DNA of 64,000 nucleotides from Ignavibacteria bacterium (GCA_019187405.1 JABAQZ010000016.1:1-64000), one strand, 5' to 3'. Positions 17,291 through 27,928 are shown, counted from the stretch's first letter. The notes: generated from the letters alone by a model not told the origin. A program made the numbers and translations.

Positions 17291-18682
17291 TTAAGGAGTT
17301 ATCACTATTATAAAATTTTCAGCATTGTTTGATGCTATAGAAATATCTGAACCGTCAATAAAGTTATCACCATTAAGATCGGTGCTGATGTATCCTGATG
17401 CAAATTCAACCGCATCATTGTCAATTAAATTTAAATCAGAACCATCTATTATTCCGTCCTGATTGACATCACCGCTGTAAATGCTGTATTTGTTTCCTTT
17501 CAATATAAGATTTCTACCGAATGCCGAAGAGTCAGTAATTGTAAAATCATAATTAAGATTATTTAATATAAATTTATTTCCGGATATGCTCCATGTCTCG
17601 ACGCAATTACGGTGATTCACATTTATGTAATAATCAGTGAAATTACTTGCATTGCTGAAATTAAGATTTACCAAACCTGAATTACTTAAAACTCCCCTCT
17701 TGCTTTCAATCAAAGTATAAGGTGGATTCATTCCGTGCAATCCTACAGATACAGTATCAGATGTCAGTATGCCTGTTTCTTCATTATAAAATCCTTCAAG
17801 CAATACATTCAAACTCAGAGTTTTTGATGCAGGAAGTAATGTAAATACATCGCGCTGTGAACCCGCGATGTTTATAAATCTGAAAACCATGCTGTCATTG
17901 TTTGCATTAACTTTCATTGCTCCGTAATTTGCAGTATATCTTACCTGACTTCCGGAGATAGGAAATAAAATTACCGATCTCAAGTTTCCGCCAAGTCCGT
18001 TAACAAAATAAGTCATTCCGTTAATGTTTAACCTCTCATATACATGCTCATGACCTGACAAAACAACTGAAGCGCCCCATTGTTTAAACGGCCATCTCAT
18101 TTCAATATCAGAACCGTGATACAATCCGGAGCAATACGGCGCATGATGAAAGTAAACAACATTGTATCTCGAAGAAGATGTCTTAAGTTTTTCCTTAAGC
18201 CACATTGCCTGTAACGAACTGCTGTCTCTGCCGTCAGTCTCATTTGTATCAGTATTAAGTACAAAAAAATGAACCGGTCCTTTAATAAAATCATAATACC
18301 TTTCATTACCCGGCAAGGTAAAGTAATCGAGATAAGGTACTGCTCCCGGAGTTCCCCAATCGCAGTTGCCCATCGAAGGAAAGAATCTGTTTTCCGCTGC
18401 ACCTTTTCCGTAAACTCCGTAATAAGGATAAATAAACTCATGAAAATATTGACCGATATTTTGATCAATAGTATAAGGCGAGCCCACGTCGTAATTATTA
18501 TCACCGACAGTTATGACAAAATCTGGATTCCAGCTTTTGACGAGATTTGAAACAGCAAGCAGATCTGCTCCGGCATGTCCGTAATCTCCGATCACGGCAA
18601 AGTTAACCGTATTTTGCGCAGACAAAATGTTTGTTATAAAAAAGTAAATCACTAAATATTTAATACCATTTAAAAAATTCAT
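17291..18682 (-). CDS. Secreted purple-acid-phosphatase-like protein with dockerin, GNHD altered to GNCD
   Basis: 463 residues with a signal peptide to about residue 23 (YFFITNILSAQ). The metallophosphoesterase domain carries four of the five purple acid phosphatase motifs intact: GDYG, GDNNYD with the iron-binding Tyr, FHHAPY and GHEH. The GNHD motif reads GNCD, so the His that assists catalysis is replaced by Cys, while the metal-binding Asn is kept. Activity is therefore doubtful but metal binding is plausible. The C-terminus holds the HRNCVETWS domain and two calcium loops (DVNQDGIIDGSD, DLNGDNFIDGSD). It sits between two paralogues, 4 bases from the upstream one and 11 bases from the downstream one. 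ATG start at 18682. A phosphate-scavenging exoenzyme is the natural ancestral role. Confidence 0.87.
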   Translation of the reverse strand: MNFLNGIKYLVIYFFITNILSAQNTVNFAVIGDYGHAGADLLAVSNLVKSWNPDFVITVGDNNYDVGSPYTIDQNIGQYFHEFIYPYYGVYGKGAAENRFFPSMGNCDWGTPGAVPYLDYFTLPGNERYYDFIKGPVHFFVLNTDTNETDGRDSSSLQAMWLKEKLKTSSSRYNVVYFHHAPYCSGLYHGSDIEMRWPFKQWGASVVLSGHEHVYERLNINGMTYFVNGLGGNLRSVILFPISGSQVRYTANYGAMKVNANNDSMVFRFINIAGSQRDVFTLLPASKTLSLNVLLEGFYNEETGILTSDTVSVGLHGMNPPYTLIESKRGVLSNSGLVNLNFSNASNFTDYYINVNHRNCVETWSISGNKFILNNLNYDFTITDSSAFGRNLILKGNKYSIYSGDVNQDGIIDGSDLNLIDNDAVEFASGYISTDLNGDNFIDGSDISIASNNAENFIIVITP

Positions 18683-18686
18683 TTAC

Positions 18687-20075
18687 TTATGGAATAACGG
18701 CATGAATAAAATTTGAAGAATTGTTTTCCGATATGAGCAGATCAGATGCATCAACAAAATCATCTCCATTTAAATCTTCCGGAAGATATCCAAGTGAAAA
18801 CTGTGCGGATAAATTATCAATCAACATATTATCGTTTGCATCAATAAATCCATCCTGATTTACATCTCCCGAATAAATGCAGTACTTGCCGCCTTTAAGT
18901 TTAAGATTATTTCCATACGCTTTTAAAGAATCAGTTGTAAAATCGTAGTCCATTTTATCGAGAAAAAACAAGAAATTACCCGCTGACCAGGTTTCAATCG
19001 AATTTCGGTGATTAACTTGTAAATAATACGAAGTTGCATTTTTAATTTCAGTTAAAATGAATTCCAGTTTTCCTTCATTGTCTGAATAATTTATAGAGCT
19101 TTCAACTTCTTCATAAGGAGAAACTGCTTTTCTTAATTTTATATTTATTGAATCCTCTTTTATTATTCCTGATTCAGGATTAAACATTCCTTCAATCATC
19201 AATCTAAGTTTCAGATTTTTTTTACTCGGTTGAATTACAAAATTATCGATAATGCTGTCGCTTATGCTGTAAAAAATACCTGCAAGACTGTCTTTATAAG
19301 CTCTGAAAATCATTGCGCCGAAATCTTTACTATACCTCGCTATACTTCCTTCTACTGGTTTATTGAATGAATATAAACTGCGTCCTCCGAGACCATTTAC
19401 GATATACGTAAGACTGTCAAAGAAAATCCTTTCATAATTATGATCATGTCCTGCCAATACAATGGACGCTCCCCACTTTTTAAAAGGCCATTGCATTTCC
19501 GGATCCGAACCATGTCCTGAACTTGAAGAATAAGGCGGATGATGAAAGTAAACAATCTTAAAATCTGATGCTGATTTATATAAAGCATTTTTAAGCCAAT
19601 AAGCCTGCACTGATGAGCTGTCTCTCCCGTGAGGTTCATTATGATCGCTGTCAACCGAAAAAAAATGAACATTCCCTTTGACAAACTCATAGTATCTTTC
19701 ATTACCGGGCAGCGTGAAATAATTCAGGTAAGGCATTGCATTGTTGGTGTACCAATCGTGATTTCCAAGTGAAGGGAAAAATCGGTTTACCGTATCACCG
19801 CTCCCGTAAATTCCATAATAAGGAAAAATAAATTCTGAATAATATTGACCGATGTTAAGATCAATAGTTGACTCTTCTCCGAAATCATAATTATTGTCTC
19901 CAAGGGTAATGATAAATTCAGGATTAAAACTTTTTACAAGATTTGAAACTGCTAGTTCGGCTGATCCGGCATAACCGTAATCTCCAATTGCAGCAAAACT
20001 GAAGGATGTTTGCGCAGGTAAAAGCTTATATAATAATAAGAAGTAAGTTAAAGCTGATAGTATATATTTTTGCAA
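18687..20075 (-). CDS. Secreted purple-acid-phosphatase-like metallophosphoesterase with dockerin
   Basis: 462 residues, the only one of the three paralogues with an intact active site: GDYG (D32), GDNNYD (D60, Y63), GNHD (N105, H106), FHHPPY (H178) and GHDH (H210, H212). The pattern GDxG / GDxxY / GNHD / xxxH / GHxH is that of purple acid phosphatases, which use a dinuclear iron-type centre to hydrolyse phosphomonoesters outside the cell. A signal peptide covers about 1-22. The C-terminal module is HRNSIETWSA and two calcium loops, DVNQDGFIDAND and DLNGDDFVDASD, ending in VIP. The start is a TTG at 20075. It is the first gene of a three-gene operon, followed after 4 bases by its GNCD paralogue. 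Confidence 0.88.
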   Translation of the reverse strand: MQKYILSALTYFLLLYKLLPAQTSFSFAAIGDYGYAGSAELAVSNLVKSFNPEFIITLGDNNYDFGEESTIDLNIGQYYSEFIFPYYGIYGSGDTVNRFFPSLGNHDWYTNNAMPYLNYFTLPGNERYYEFVKGNVHFFSVDSDHNEPHGRDSSSVQAYWLKNALYKSASDFKIVYFHHPPYSSSSGHGSDPEMQWPFKKWGASIVLAGHDHNYERIFFDSLTYIVNGLGGRSLYSFNKPVEGSIARYSKDFGAMIFRAYKDSLAGIFYSISDSIIDNFVIQPSKKNLKLRLMIEGMFNPESGIIKEDSINIKLRKAVSPYEEVESSINYSDNEGKLEFILTEIKNATSYYLQVNHRNSIETWSAGNFLFFLDKMDYDFTTDSLKAYGNNLKLKGGKYCIYSGDVNQDGFIDANDNMLIDNLSAQFSLGYLPEDLNGDDFVDASDLLISENNSSNFIHAVIP

Positions 20076-20191
20076 ACAGCAGATTTAAATTTTGGAATTA
20101 AATTAACTTATTAACTTTAAAATAAACATTCTTAAAAAATGTTACCTCAAAAGTAATTTAGAAAATAAAATTGCCTCATTATCATGCAGCA

Positions 20192-21430
20192 TCATTTGCT
20201 AAGTATCATTTTTCCTGATTTTCTAAAATTTCCTGCAGATAACCTGTAGAAGTAAATTCCGCTTGCAAATGAAACTTCGGATTTAAATTTTATTTCATGC
20301 TCGCCTGCTTTGAGAATATTATCAATTAAGACTCTTACAGATTTACCGGTTATGTCAAAGACCGTTAGATTAACATGTATTTCTTCCGGAATAGAAAATT
20401 TTATTTTGGTATCCGGATTAAAAGGATTTGGAAAATTCTGATAAAGGAAATAGCCCACCGGAATTGAGCTCGTATAATTGTTTGCTGAAGTTATTCCGCC
20501 GTTGGTAGTATGTAAAATGGTACCGTTCCACCCAGCTGCCCAGCCAATATTTGAGTTTGTAAAGTCAACGAACCAAAGATTTTCAGTAGTGCTGCTCATC
20601 TGCGGAGTCCATAGATTTCCTCCGTTTGTAGTATGTAAAATTGTTCCCGAATATCCTACTGCCCAGCCGATATTGTAATCTGCAAAGGATAATGACACAA
20701 TTCTGTTTGATGTACCGCTTTTTTGATTAATCCAATTTAATCCGCCGTTAGTGGTTTTAATAAGTCCGCCATTTATCCCGCCTGCCCATCCGGTTGCCGG
20801 ATCATAGAAATAAATTCCAAACAGCCAGTTGCTTCCTGTTTCCGAAAGCTGAATCCAGTTGCTTCCTCCGTTCATTGTTTTAAGTACAACACCGGCAGTT
20901 GCAGAACCGCCACTTATATATCCTGTCAAAGATGCACCCGACTGAGGAAAATGAATACAGCTTAATGTATTGCTGACTCCGCTTGTTTGCGGAAACCAGA
21001 CTCCGCCTCCGGTCGTGGTTTTATAAATTGTACCGTTGCTACCAGCAAAATATCCCGTATTAACATCAGTAAAAACTACCGAGTATATGAAATTTGTAAA
21101 TGCGCTTAGCTGGGTGATCCAGTTAGCTCCGCCGTTAGTGGATTTTTTAATGGTTCCGTTTTGACCGCAAACCCAGCCTGTGTTTTCATCAATGAAAAAT
21201 ATGGAATAAAGGATAAACGAAGTATTGCTTATCTGAGAAAACCAGTCAGCACCTCCGTTTGTGGTTTTAAGAATGGTTCCGTTTTGACCGCAAGCCCAGC
21301 CAGTGTTTTGATTTATAAAATCCGTACAGTAAAGAAAATTAGTCGTTGAAGTAATTTGTCTGTACCAGCCCTGTGGAAGGCATAAATCAGGAATGATAAA
21401 AAAAAATATAATTATAATAATACACTTCAT
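20192..21430 (-). CDS. Seven-bladed YCF48-like propeller, T9SS cargo
   Basis: 412 residues with a signal peptide to about residue 20 (IIIIIFFFIIPDLCLPQG). Seven repeats of the form NTGWACGQNGTILKTTNGG.W can be counted, matching a closed seven-bladed beta-propeller of the YCF48/HCF136 (photosystem II assembly-like) family; in non-photosynthetic bacteria these are surface proteins of unknown role. The C-terminus carries the T9SS type A sorting domain: QNFPNPFNPDTKIKFSIP, then VFDITGKSV, SGIYFYRL and a basic end (GKMILSK). It should be exported to the periplasm, then moved across the outer membrane by the type IX system and cleaved or lipid-anchored. ATG start at 21430. It is separate from the phosphatase operon by 116 bases. 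Confidence 0.88.
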   Translation of the reverse strand: MKCIIIIIFFFIIPDLCLPQGWYRQITSTTNFLYCTDFINQNTGWACGQNGTILKTTNGGADWFSQISNTSFILYSIFFIDENTGWVCGQNGTIKKSTNGGANWITQLSAFTNFIYSVVFTDVNTGYFAGSNGTIYKTTTGGGVWFPQTSGVSNTLSCIHFPQSGASLTGYISGGSATAGVVLKTMNGGSNWIQLSETGSNWLFGIYFYDPATGWAGGINGGLIKTTNGGLNWINQKSGTSNRIVSLSFADYNIGWAVGYSGTILHTTNGGNLWTPQMSSTTENLWFVDFTNSNIGWAAGWNGTILHTTNGGITSANNYTSSIPVGYFLYQNFPNPFNPDTKIKFSIPEEIHVNLTVFDITGKSVRVLIDNILKAGEHEIKFKSEVSFASGIYFYRLSAGNFRKSGKMILSK

Positions 21431-21603
21431 GACTGTTAAACCTTATTATTTTATTTTAAAAAAGAATACAAAACTTGAGTCGAAAGAATAACAAAATGCT
21501 GCAATGATTTAACTTCTGCTTTCAGTATCAGGGTTACTTGCAATAATTTAGAATTCTGAAAATTTTTAAATAGAATACAAGTGATAAAAAAAAATTTATC
21601 ACA

Positions 21604-24450
21604 TTATTTTATAAGCATCATGCGTTTTGTATCTCTGAAATTACCTGATTCCAGAATATAGATATAAATTCCGCTTGCAATAGAACTTCCATCAAAATTA
21701 ACACTGTAACTTCCTGCAGTTTTGAATTCACTGACTAAATTCATCACTCTTCTTCCGAGAATATCATAAATTTTAATAGAAACAAAATTATTTTCGGGTA
21801 AGTCAAAACGGATGATTGTAGATGGATTAAATGGATTGGGGTAGTTTTGATAAAGATAAAATTTTCCAGGGATTTCATTACTATAAGTTACGATTTCAGA
21901 AGTCTGCGAATACTTTAAAGTTGTAATGTCATATCCGGTATTGATACCGTATGCTTTACCTGTCATGATAATGTTGTTTTCATTGGTTAAATGAAAATCA
22001 TAAGCATAATTAAAAAAATCCGGATGATTGTAAACAGTACTCCATACACTATCGCCGTTTGACTTATACTTAACCATCATATATGAGTAATCTCGTGAAT
22101 TAGAATATTCATAACCGGTAGAAACATATACGTTCCCGAATTTATCGGTTTTTACCTTACCTACTCCCAGGTTTATAATGTCAGGATCTGATAATATTTT
22201 TTTCCAGATTAATGTACCTGACGAATCATACTTTAATAAAGTAATACAGTTGATAAAATTATTCGGATATTCTTGCGCTTTGCCGGCTACGTAAATATTA
22301 TCATTTGAGTCTACTGCTATCGATTTTGCAAAATCATCTTCGCTTCTGGTTCCATTGTATGTTCTTTCCCACAAAAGATTTCCGCTGCTGTCATATTTTA
22401 CTACAATAAAATTTTCACTCTCTATAGGGAAAACACCGTAACCACAGCAAATAATATTTTTCCTGCTGTCTAATGCACAATCATAAAAAAAATGTACATG
22501 ATTATTAGGCTGATACGTTGTAACCCATTTGATTTCTCCGAACTTGCTGATCTTTGCAGCATGATTTTCAATCGCGGCAAAAACCTCGCCTTCACTTTCA
22601 ATTAGTTTACTGGTATATCCTCCAAATCCAAAAACGGCATCCCATACAAGTGTACCTTGCTTGGAAAATTTCGAAACGAAAGAAAGTACTCCGGATCCTA
22701 CTCCCTTATTGCCGCCAAGATACAAATTATCGTCTTTATCGGTTGACATGCATTTAAGCAAATCAGTAGAATTATCCTTGCCAATTATTGAAAATGAATC
22801 CACAAGATTTCCTATATCATTAAGCTTTAGAATTTTGATATCGTACCCCGTAGCAATACCCCTCACGTTTGTACCCAAATATACAAACCCACCGTTGTCT
22901 GTTGCAGTTAGAGGAATCATATTGTAAACCGGATCATACCCTGAAGAATCATTAAAGATATATTTCCATTGTTCTTTGAGCATAGAATTATACTTAATGA
23001 TATAAGCTTCTTTGTGGTTTGTCCCGGATATAAAAATATTCTTATTGTTATCTTCTGCAATTATGCAGCCATAATCGGTACTGAATCCTTTTGAATCAAA
23101 TAAACTTTCCCAAACTGTCTGACAATTACCATTATATCTTTTGATACTGAAATCATATTCATTATACTTTACGCTTAGATATCCTGAAGCAACCGGATTA
23201 CCTGAATTATCCAGATTAAGCGAACGAATCCCGCCGTATCTTCCGCTAGGGTAAAAATCTCCCGAAGTAATTGAATCGCCGTCAGAGCTATACTTGATAA
23301 GTTTTGTCGAAAGTTTTAAATCCCGTACAAAACAAAATAAATAGATTTCGTTTCTTTCATTAATCTTAAAATAGGCATCTTCACCCGAATAAATATCCCA
23401 GTTGTAAACTAATTTGCTCCATATTGAGTCGCCGTCAGGACTGTATTTGCCAAGAAGATATCCGGGAGTATAATCATTTATACTTTGAATAACCGCAGGT
23501 TTAATTGTATTGATGAAGTATATATTGCCTGCAGTATCATTTTCAAGAGAGCGGGTATAAATCATACCAATCATGTTCAGCTTAAGATGTTTTGTCCAGA
23601 TTATATTTCCGGAAGAATCCGATTTCTGCAATACAGGATAAGTCAGAAAATTTTTGTTGACATAATCTGTTGTATAAATTTCGTTATTGCCGATTACTTT
23701 TAAAGTATAATATTGTTTCTGAATATTTGTAAGATTGAGTCCTGCCTTAATCCATTTTACGTTTCCATTCGAATTCAGTTTGATTAAAATTTTATTAAAA
23801 GAAAAAAACTGGGAAGCTATTGAACCCGTAATGTAAACATTATTCAGCTCATCAACATCTGCAAAAGATCCGTAAGATACCGTATCTGATAATCTGTATT
23901 GCCAGATTATATTTCCGTTTTGATCAACTTTTGCGGCATTTATCCGGCTGTTCGATTCATGCTCGTTGAATAAGACAATAAACATTCCGTCATTGCATCT
24001 CTTAAAATCTACAGGTGTATCATAACCATTAGCGGAAGAATTAATGAATGTCGTCCTTAATATGCTTCCATCCGGCGAGTATTTATGTATCAAGACATCT
24101 CTGCTGGTGGAAACATTGCTTGCACCTCCTACTGCATAAATAATTCCGCTACTGTCTACATAAATCTTTGAATAAAAATCAACTCCGTTTATATTGTTTC
24201 TGTATGTCTTCAGCCAGATTATGTTTCCTGAAATGTCATATTTTATTAAAGTTGCAAATGATGATAATCCATCCGAGCTGTAACCGGCTGCTACAGTTCC
24301 TCCGTCCGAAGTAGGCTTACTGTCCATACAATAATCGGAAGAACCTGAATTTCCATTTACCTGTCGAACTGCCTCAAGTGTAATATCTGAAGAGTATATA
24401 CTACTTTCCTGAAATAATAAGATGAGAATTATTAAAATTGCCTTTTTCAT
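21604..24450 (-). CDS. SBBP-type beta-propeller surface protein, T9SS cargo
   Basis: 948 residues with a signal peptide (about 1-20). Most of the protein consists of repeats of about 50-60 residues with the cores YDSSGNLLWERTY and SIAVDSNDNIYVAGKA, the SBBP (seven-bladed beta-propeller) pattern; more than one propeller is likely from the length. The repeats are rich in D-x-S-G-N turns. The C-terminal sorting domain is QNYPNPFNPSTIIRFDLP, IYDILGRRV, SGIYIYIL and KRMMLIK. No enzyme motif is seen. ATG start at 24450. It is probably its own transcription unit: 173 bases lie before the next gene and 371 bases of AT-rich DNA upstream. Confidence 0.87.
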   Translation of the reverse strand: MKKAILIILILLFQESSIYSSDITLEAVRQVNGNSGSSDYCMDSKPTSDGGTVAAGYSSDGLSSFATLIKYDISGNIIWLKTYRNNINGVDFYSKIYVDSSGIIYAVGGASNVSTSRDVLIHKYSPDGSILRTTFINSSANGYDTPVDFKRCNDGMFIVLFNEHESNSRINAAKVDQNGNIIWQYRLSDTVSYGSFADVDELNNVYITGSIASQFFSFNKILIKLNSNGNVKWIKAGLNLTNIQKQYYTLKVIGNNEIYTTDYVNKNFLTYPVLQKSDSSGNIIWTKHLKLNMIGMIYTRSLENDTAGNIYFINTIKPAVIQSINDYTPGYLLGKYSPDGDSIWSKLVYNWDIYSGEDAYFKINERNEIYLFCFVRDLKLSTKLIKYSSDGDSITSGDFYPSGRYGGIRSLNLDNSGNPVASGYLSVKYNEYDFSIKRYNGNCQTVWESLFDSKGFSTDYGCIIAEDNNKNIFISGTNHKEAYIIKYNSMLKEQWKYIFNDSSGYDPVYNMIPLTATDNGGFVYLGTNVRGIATGYDIKILKLNDIGNLVDSFSIIGKDNSTDLLKCMSTDKDDNLYLGGNKGVGSGVLSFVSKFSKQGTLVWDAVFGFGGYTSKLIESEGEVFAAIENHAAKISKFGEIKWVTTYQPNNHVHFFYDCALDSRKNIICCGYGVFPIESENFIVVKYDSSGNLLWERTYNGTRSEDDFAKSIAVDSNDNIYVAGKAQEYPNNFINCITLLKYDSSGTLIWKKILSDPDIINLGVGKVKTDKFGNVYVSTGYEYSNSRDYSYMMVKYKSNGDSVWSTVYNHPDFFNYAYDFHLTNENNIIMTGKAYGINTGYDITTLKYSQTSEIVTYSNEIPGKFYLYQNYPNPFNPSTIIRFDLPENNFVSIKIYDILGRRVMNLVSEFKTAGSYSVNFDGSSIASGIYIYILESGNFRDTKRMMLIK

Positions 24451-24821
24451 ATTTTATTTTTTAAAATCATAGAATATTACATCCAACTTTTAAAGTCAAA
24501 AATATGTCTGAGAATCTTTTTACAATCGGCATGAAATTCAAGATCAAACTGAAATTATTAAGTTGTAATCTGATTATTATCTTAATGTAATAACTTTCTT
24601 TCTGAAAAAAGTTTGAATCCCGAGTGAAATTTAGAATCAGCTCAACCGTTCAAGATATAATATAGTCATTCAAAGATAACTGTCAACTTTACACTCAAAG
24701 TGTTTGAGTATTTTCTTGTTTAAAGCAATATGACATGCAGAGTTGAAGTGTAAAGTCCAAAACGAAATATGGAAACTCTCTTCTGCTTGTCAAATTAAAA
24801 TTAGTTCGACTTTTCAGATTG
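24451..24821. other. AT-rich intergenic region with a weak hairpin
   Basis: No gene is seen. A short inverted repeat ACTCAAA (24693-24699) / TTTGAGT (24703-24709) with a 3-nt loop is followed on the plus strand by ATTTTCTTG. On the minus strand, the direction of both neighbours, it has no T-run, so it is a poor terminator for the 24822-27791 gene. The region must contain the promoter of the SBBP protein gene near 24451-24550. Confidence 0.4.
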
Positions 24822-27791
24822 TCACTTTATTAGGACCATTCGTTTTACATCTTTAAAATTACCTGCTTCTATGCTGTAAAAGTAAACTCCGCTGGCATAG
24901 TTTAATCCGCTGAATTCTACTTCATATTTGCCGGCATTAAGTTCTTTGTTTATAAGCAGTTGCAACTCTCTGCCTAATGCATCATATACCTTTAATATAA
25001 CTTTGGATTTAATTGGCATCTCAAAGGTAATTTTAGAAGTCGGATTAAATGGATTGGGATAATTTTGTCCAAGACTATATTTTTCCGGAATATTCTGCGT
25101 AAGATTAGAAATTCCCACAGTTCCAAATGGACCTCCGGAAAAGCAAATAACCCTGCCGGTTCTGCTGCCACCGATGAATTCATTGCTAACATTTCCGTCA
25201 ATGCTTTTTAAATTTGAAACCTGTTCGACTGTATTGGTTGTAGGACTGCCGAAATTGTATGTAAAGATTGTCCTCCCGCTATCGCCAGTTAAAATGTACA
25301 GATTGCTGTTTTGCGTTCCGCATACTATTTCATTGACTCCATCACCCGTAATGTCGTTTAATTCATCAACTCCGTGAACATATCCGCCGTCAAGAAAATT
25401 GTTCCATATCTGAACTGCCGTTCTTGAATCTACTCTCGAGATAACATTAGGACCTGATGAGACAATATCGAGAAAACCATCTGCGCCTAAATCCTGCATG
25501 AGTCTTATGTTTCCGTCAATACTTGCTCCGATGTTTATGTTCCATATCATGCTGCCGTTGACGCCGGAAAGAGTCGTAATGGTTCCTCCGAATCCGATGA
25601 AAGCTGCAAGATCTGTTTGTCCGTCCGAGTTGATATCGGGAATTTCTTTAAGATTCCAAGCCGTGCTCGCAATAGGATATGTCCATATCTGATTACCTGA
25701 GTTATTAAATCCGTTAATTCCGTAAGGTCCTCCATTGCTGCTGAAATCAATTGCGCCTCCTGTTGATGTAGGAGCAGCGCTGTGAGTAAATTCGGCATTT
25801 TGAGTAACATTAAACAAAACATTTCCGTTAACTCCGTTTACACAAATTACGGCATGTCTTCCATTTCCTTCACCTTCTCCCGAAGCTGCAATAAGAACGT
25901 CCTTTTTACCGTCGCCGTTAAAGTCTTTTGTAACATTCACGCCGTTTACATCACCATCAGAAATAATCGTTGAATCTCCGTATGTCCAAAGCAATACACC
26001 TGTTCTTCCCGACAAAGCCCATACAAGCTCGTTATTACCTCCTGTACCTACAACGACATCCTTTATTCCATCACCGTTAATATCATCCATAATCTGCAAT
26101 CCATCTTCAAAGACAACCGATCCTGAAACATTACTGCTTCTTCTTGTATTGAATTTCCACAATATGTCATCACTTACTGAAGAATTGCCATTATAACATA
26201 TTGTCCAGTAATTGTCCGTAGATATCAATACATCGTTTACTCCATCAGCATTTACATCGGAAATTTCTTTCATCGATACGACTTTTGGATTGTCAGCAGC
26301 AGTATTTGGATTATCGGGAATATTTCCCTGCCACATAATATCTCCCAGCACAGCAGGATTATCAGTGCCTGTTCCATACAGGAATACTTTCAGCTGAGGA
26401 TTGTTCATTGCATTGGAATTAAATTTCACAGTATCGGTAAAATTTGCAGCAGAATTAGGATTAAACCAGATTCTAAATTGTATGGTTTTTTGAGTGTCAA
26501 TTACAACAGGAAAACTAATGCCTGTTGTATCGAGCCTGAATCTTTGTGTGTTAAATGAAACTGAACTTAAGGATAAAAGCTGACTGCCTAAATTTGAAAT
26601 ATTGATATATCCTCCGCTTAAAGAATTTTTCCTTCTTTGAGAATAGTTTAATTCTGCAGGAGCCGGCGATATATAACTTCCATTATAAATTCCTTTGCCG
26701 TATAAGTTAACAATCTTTTCCGGAACAACTCCATCATTGCTTAAGATTCTTAATTGTGAAGATGTATTTCCGTATGCTGACGGCAAAAATCTTACGTTAT
26801 AATTTTTTGACTGCGATGGATTGAGTGTATCGGGTACATTATTAGGTGTAATTGTATATTCAGGATTTGAAATGATCAAACCAGATATAATCAGTTTCGC
26901 ATTTCCCGTATTCGTAATTGATAATGTCCTGTCATTCGGGGTTCCGATAATTGTATTTCCGAAATCAATCTGATTAGCGCTGGTTGTAATCTGAGGATTT
27001 CCTGCGCCGGTCAGTTCATATTTATAAAGAGCTTTGAAAGTACCGGCAGTACCTCCAACTCTTTCGGCAATAAGCCACAAATATCTTCCGTCATAATGAA
27101 GTCCTCTTGGATTGCAGTTTCCGTCCGGGTCAGGTGTCGGGAATGAAAACAATGTATCGCCTGTAGATTTTCTGTATGCATACACTCTTTCAACATCAAT
27201 AAAAGGAGTAGTATGAAAATAATCATTTACATAAATAACTGTATCACCTTTTACCGTAATTCCTTGTACCTGTCTGCCCATCAGCGGGATTGTATCTGTT
27301 ATTAGTCTCGAAGTTAAATCAATTTTATATGCATAAGCATACGGATAGCTTGTAAAGTCAGGCGAATAAATAGAAAACCAAAGACTATTGCCGTCAATAG
27401 CAATATCACCTACTCCTCCGCTTGCGCCTCCGATTAATGATGGAAGCTGAATGCTGTCAATTCCGACACCGGCTGCATTAACTTTATACAACTTTGCTCC
27501 GGCTGTTCTGAAATCCTGTGCAATCCAGAAACCGCTGCCGTCCCATGCAAGTCCATGATTGAATGTAAAAGGTGTCGTCATACTGTCAAGTATTGTTCCG
27601 TTCAAACTTACTTTGTATAAACTTCCGTTATTATCAGTTCCAATTTTTAAAGTATCATTAAGCAGCGTGATACCCCAGAAGGAATTGTATTGAGAGTAAT
27701 TTGTAAACGGATAAGTTGCAATAATTGTCTGAGCAATTGCAGACGACATGCACATTAAAGATATTGTAATTAATAAAGTTAACTTTCTCAT
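24822..27791 (-). CDS. Choice-of-anchor D / FG-GAP repeat surface protein, T9SS cargo
   Basis: 989 residues with a signal peptide (about 1-20). The N-terminal 260 residues resemble a propeller (LKIGTDNNGSLYKVSLNG). Then come two HYDIN/ASPM-like Ig domains (choice-of-anchor D), seen as IDFGNTIIGTPNDRTLSIT and a second copy near AELNYSQRRKNS. Residues 480-890 carry FG-GAP/VCBS-type calcium repeats (DVNADGVNDVLI, DINGDGIKDVVVG, DFNGDGKKDVLIA, DINSDGQTDLAAF), an integrin-alpha-like propeller. The C-terminal T9SS domain reads QNYPNPFNPTSKITFEMP to KRMVLIK. The likely role is surface adhesion or display; no enzyme motif is visible. ATG start at 27791. Confidence 0.86.
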   Translation of the reverse strand: MRKLTLLITISLMCMSSAIAQTIIATYPFTNYSQYNSFWGITLLNDTLKIGTDNNGSLYKVSLNGTILDSMTTPFTFNHGLAWDGSGFWIAQDFRTAGAKLYKVNAAGVGIDSIQLPSLIGGASGGVGDIAIDGNSLWFSIYSPDFTSYPYAYAYKIDLTSRLITDTIPLMGRQVQGITVKGDTVIYVNDYFHTTPFIDVERVYAYRKSTGDTLFSFPTPDPDGNCNPRGLHYDGRYLWLIAERVGGTAGTFKALYKYELTGAGNPQITTSANQIDFGNTIIGTPNDRTLSITNTGNAKLIISGLIISNPEYTITPNNVPDTLNPSQSKNYNVRFLPSAYGNTSSQLRILSNDGVVPEKIVNLYGKGIYNGSYISPAPAELNYSQRRKNSLSGGYINISNLGSQLLSLSSVSFNTQRFRLDTTGISFPVVIDTQKTIQFRIWFNPNSAANFTDTVKFNSNAMNNPQLKVFLYGTGTDNPAVLGDIMWQGNIPDNPNTAADNPKVVSMKEISDVNADGVNDVLISTDNYWTICYNGNSSVSDDILWKFNTRRSSNVSGSVVFEDGLQIMDDINGDGIKDVVVGTGGNNELVWALSGRTGVLLWTYGDSTIISDGDVNGVNVTKDFNGDGKKDVLIAASGEGEGNGRHAVICVNGVNGNVLFNVTQNAEFTHSAAPTSTGGAIDFSSNGGPYGINGFNNSGNQIWTYPIASTAWNLKEIPDINSDGQTDLAAFIGFGGTITTLSGVNGSMIWNINIGASIDGNIRLMQDLGADGFLDIVSSGPNVISRVDSRTAVQIWNNFLDGGYVHGVDELNDITGDGVNEIVCGTQNSNLYILTGDSGRTIFTYNFGSPTTNTVEQVSNLKSIDGNVSNEFIGGSRTGRVICFSGGPFGTVGISNLTQNIPEKYSLGQNYPNPFNPTSKITFEMPIKSKVILKVYDALGRELQLLINKELNAGKYEVEFSGLNYASGVYFYSIEAGNFKDVKRMVLIK

Positions 27792-27928
27792 TTTAATTTC
27801 AATTATATTGGGTTAAATAAAAATTTTACTTCAATCTTTTTTGAAGTTAGAATAAATATGCATTTAATTAAAGCTAATTTAGCAGATGCTTAGATGATTT
27901 ATGAATGATCTGTTTTATGTAAATAAAA

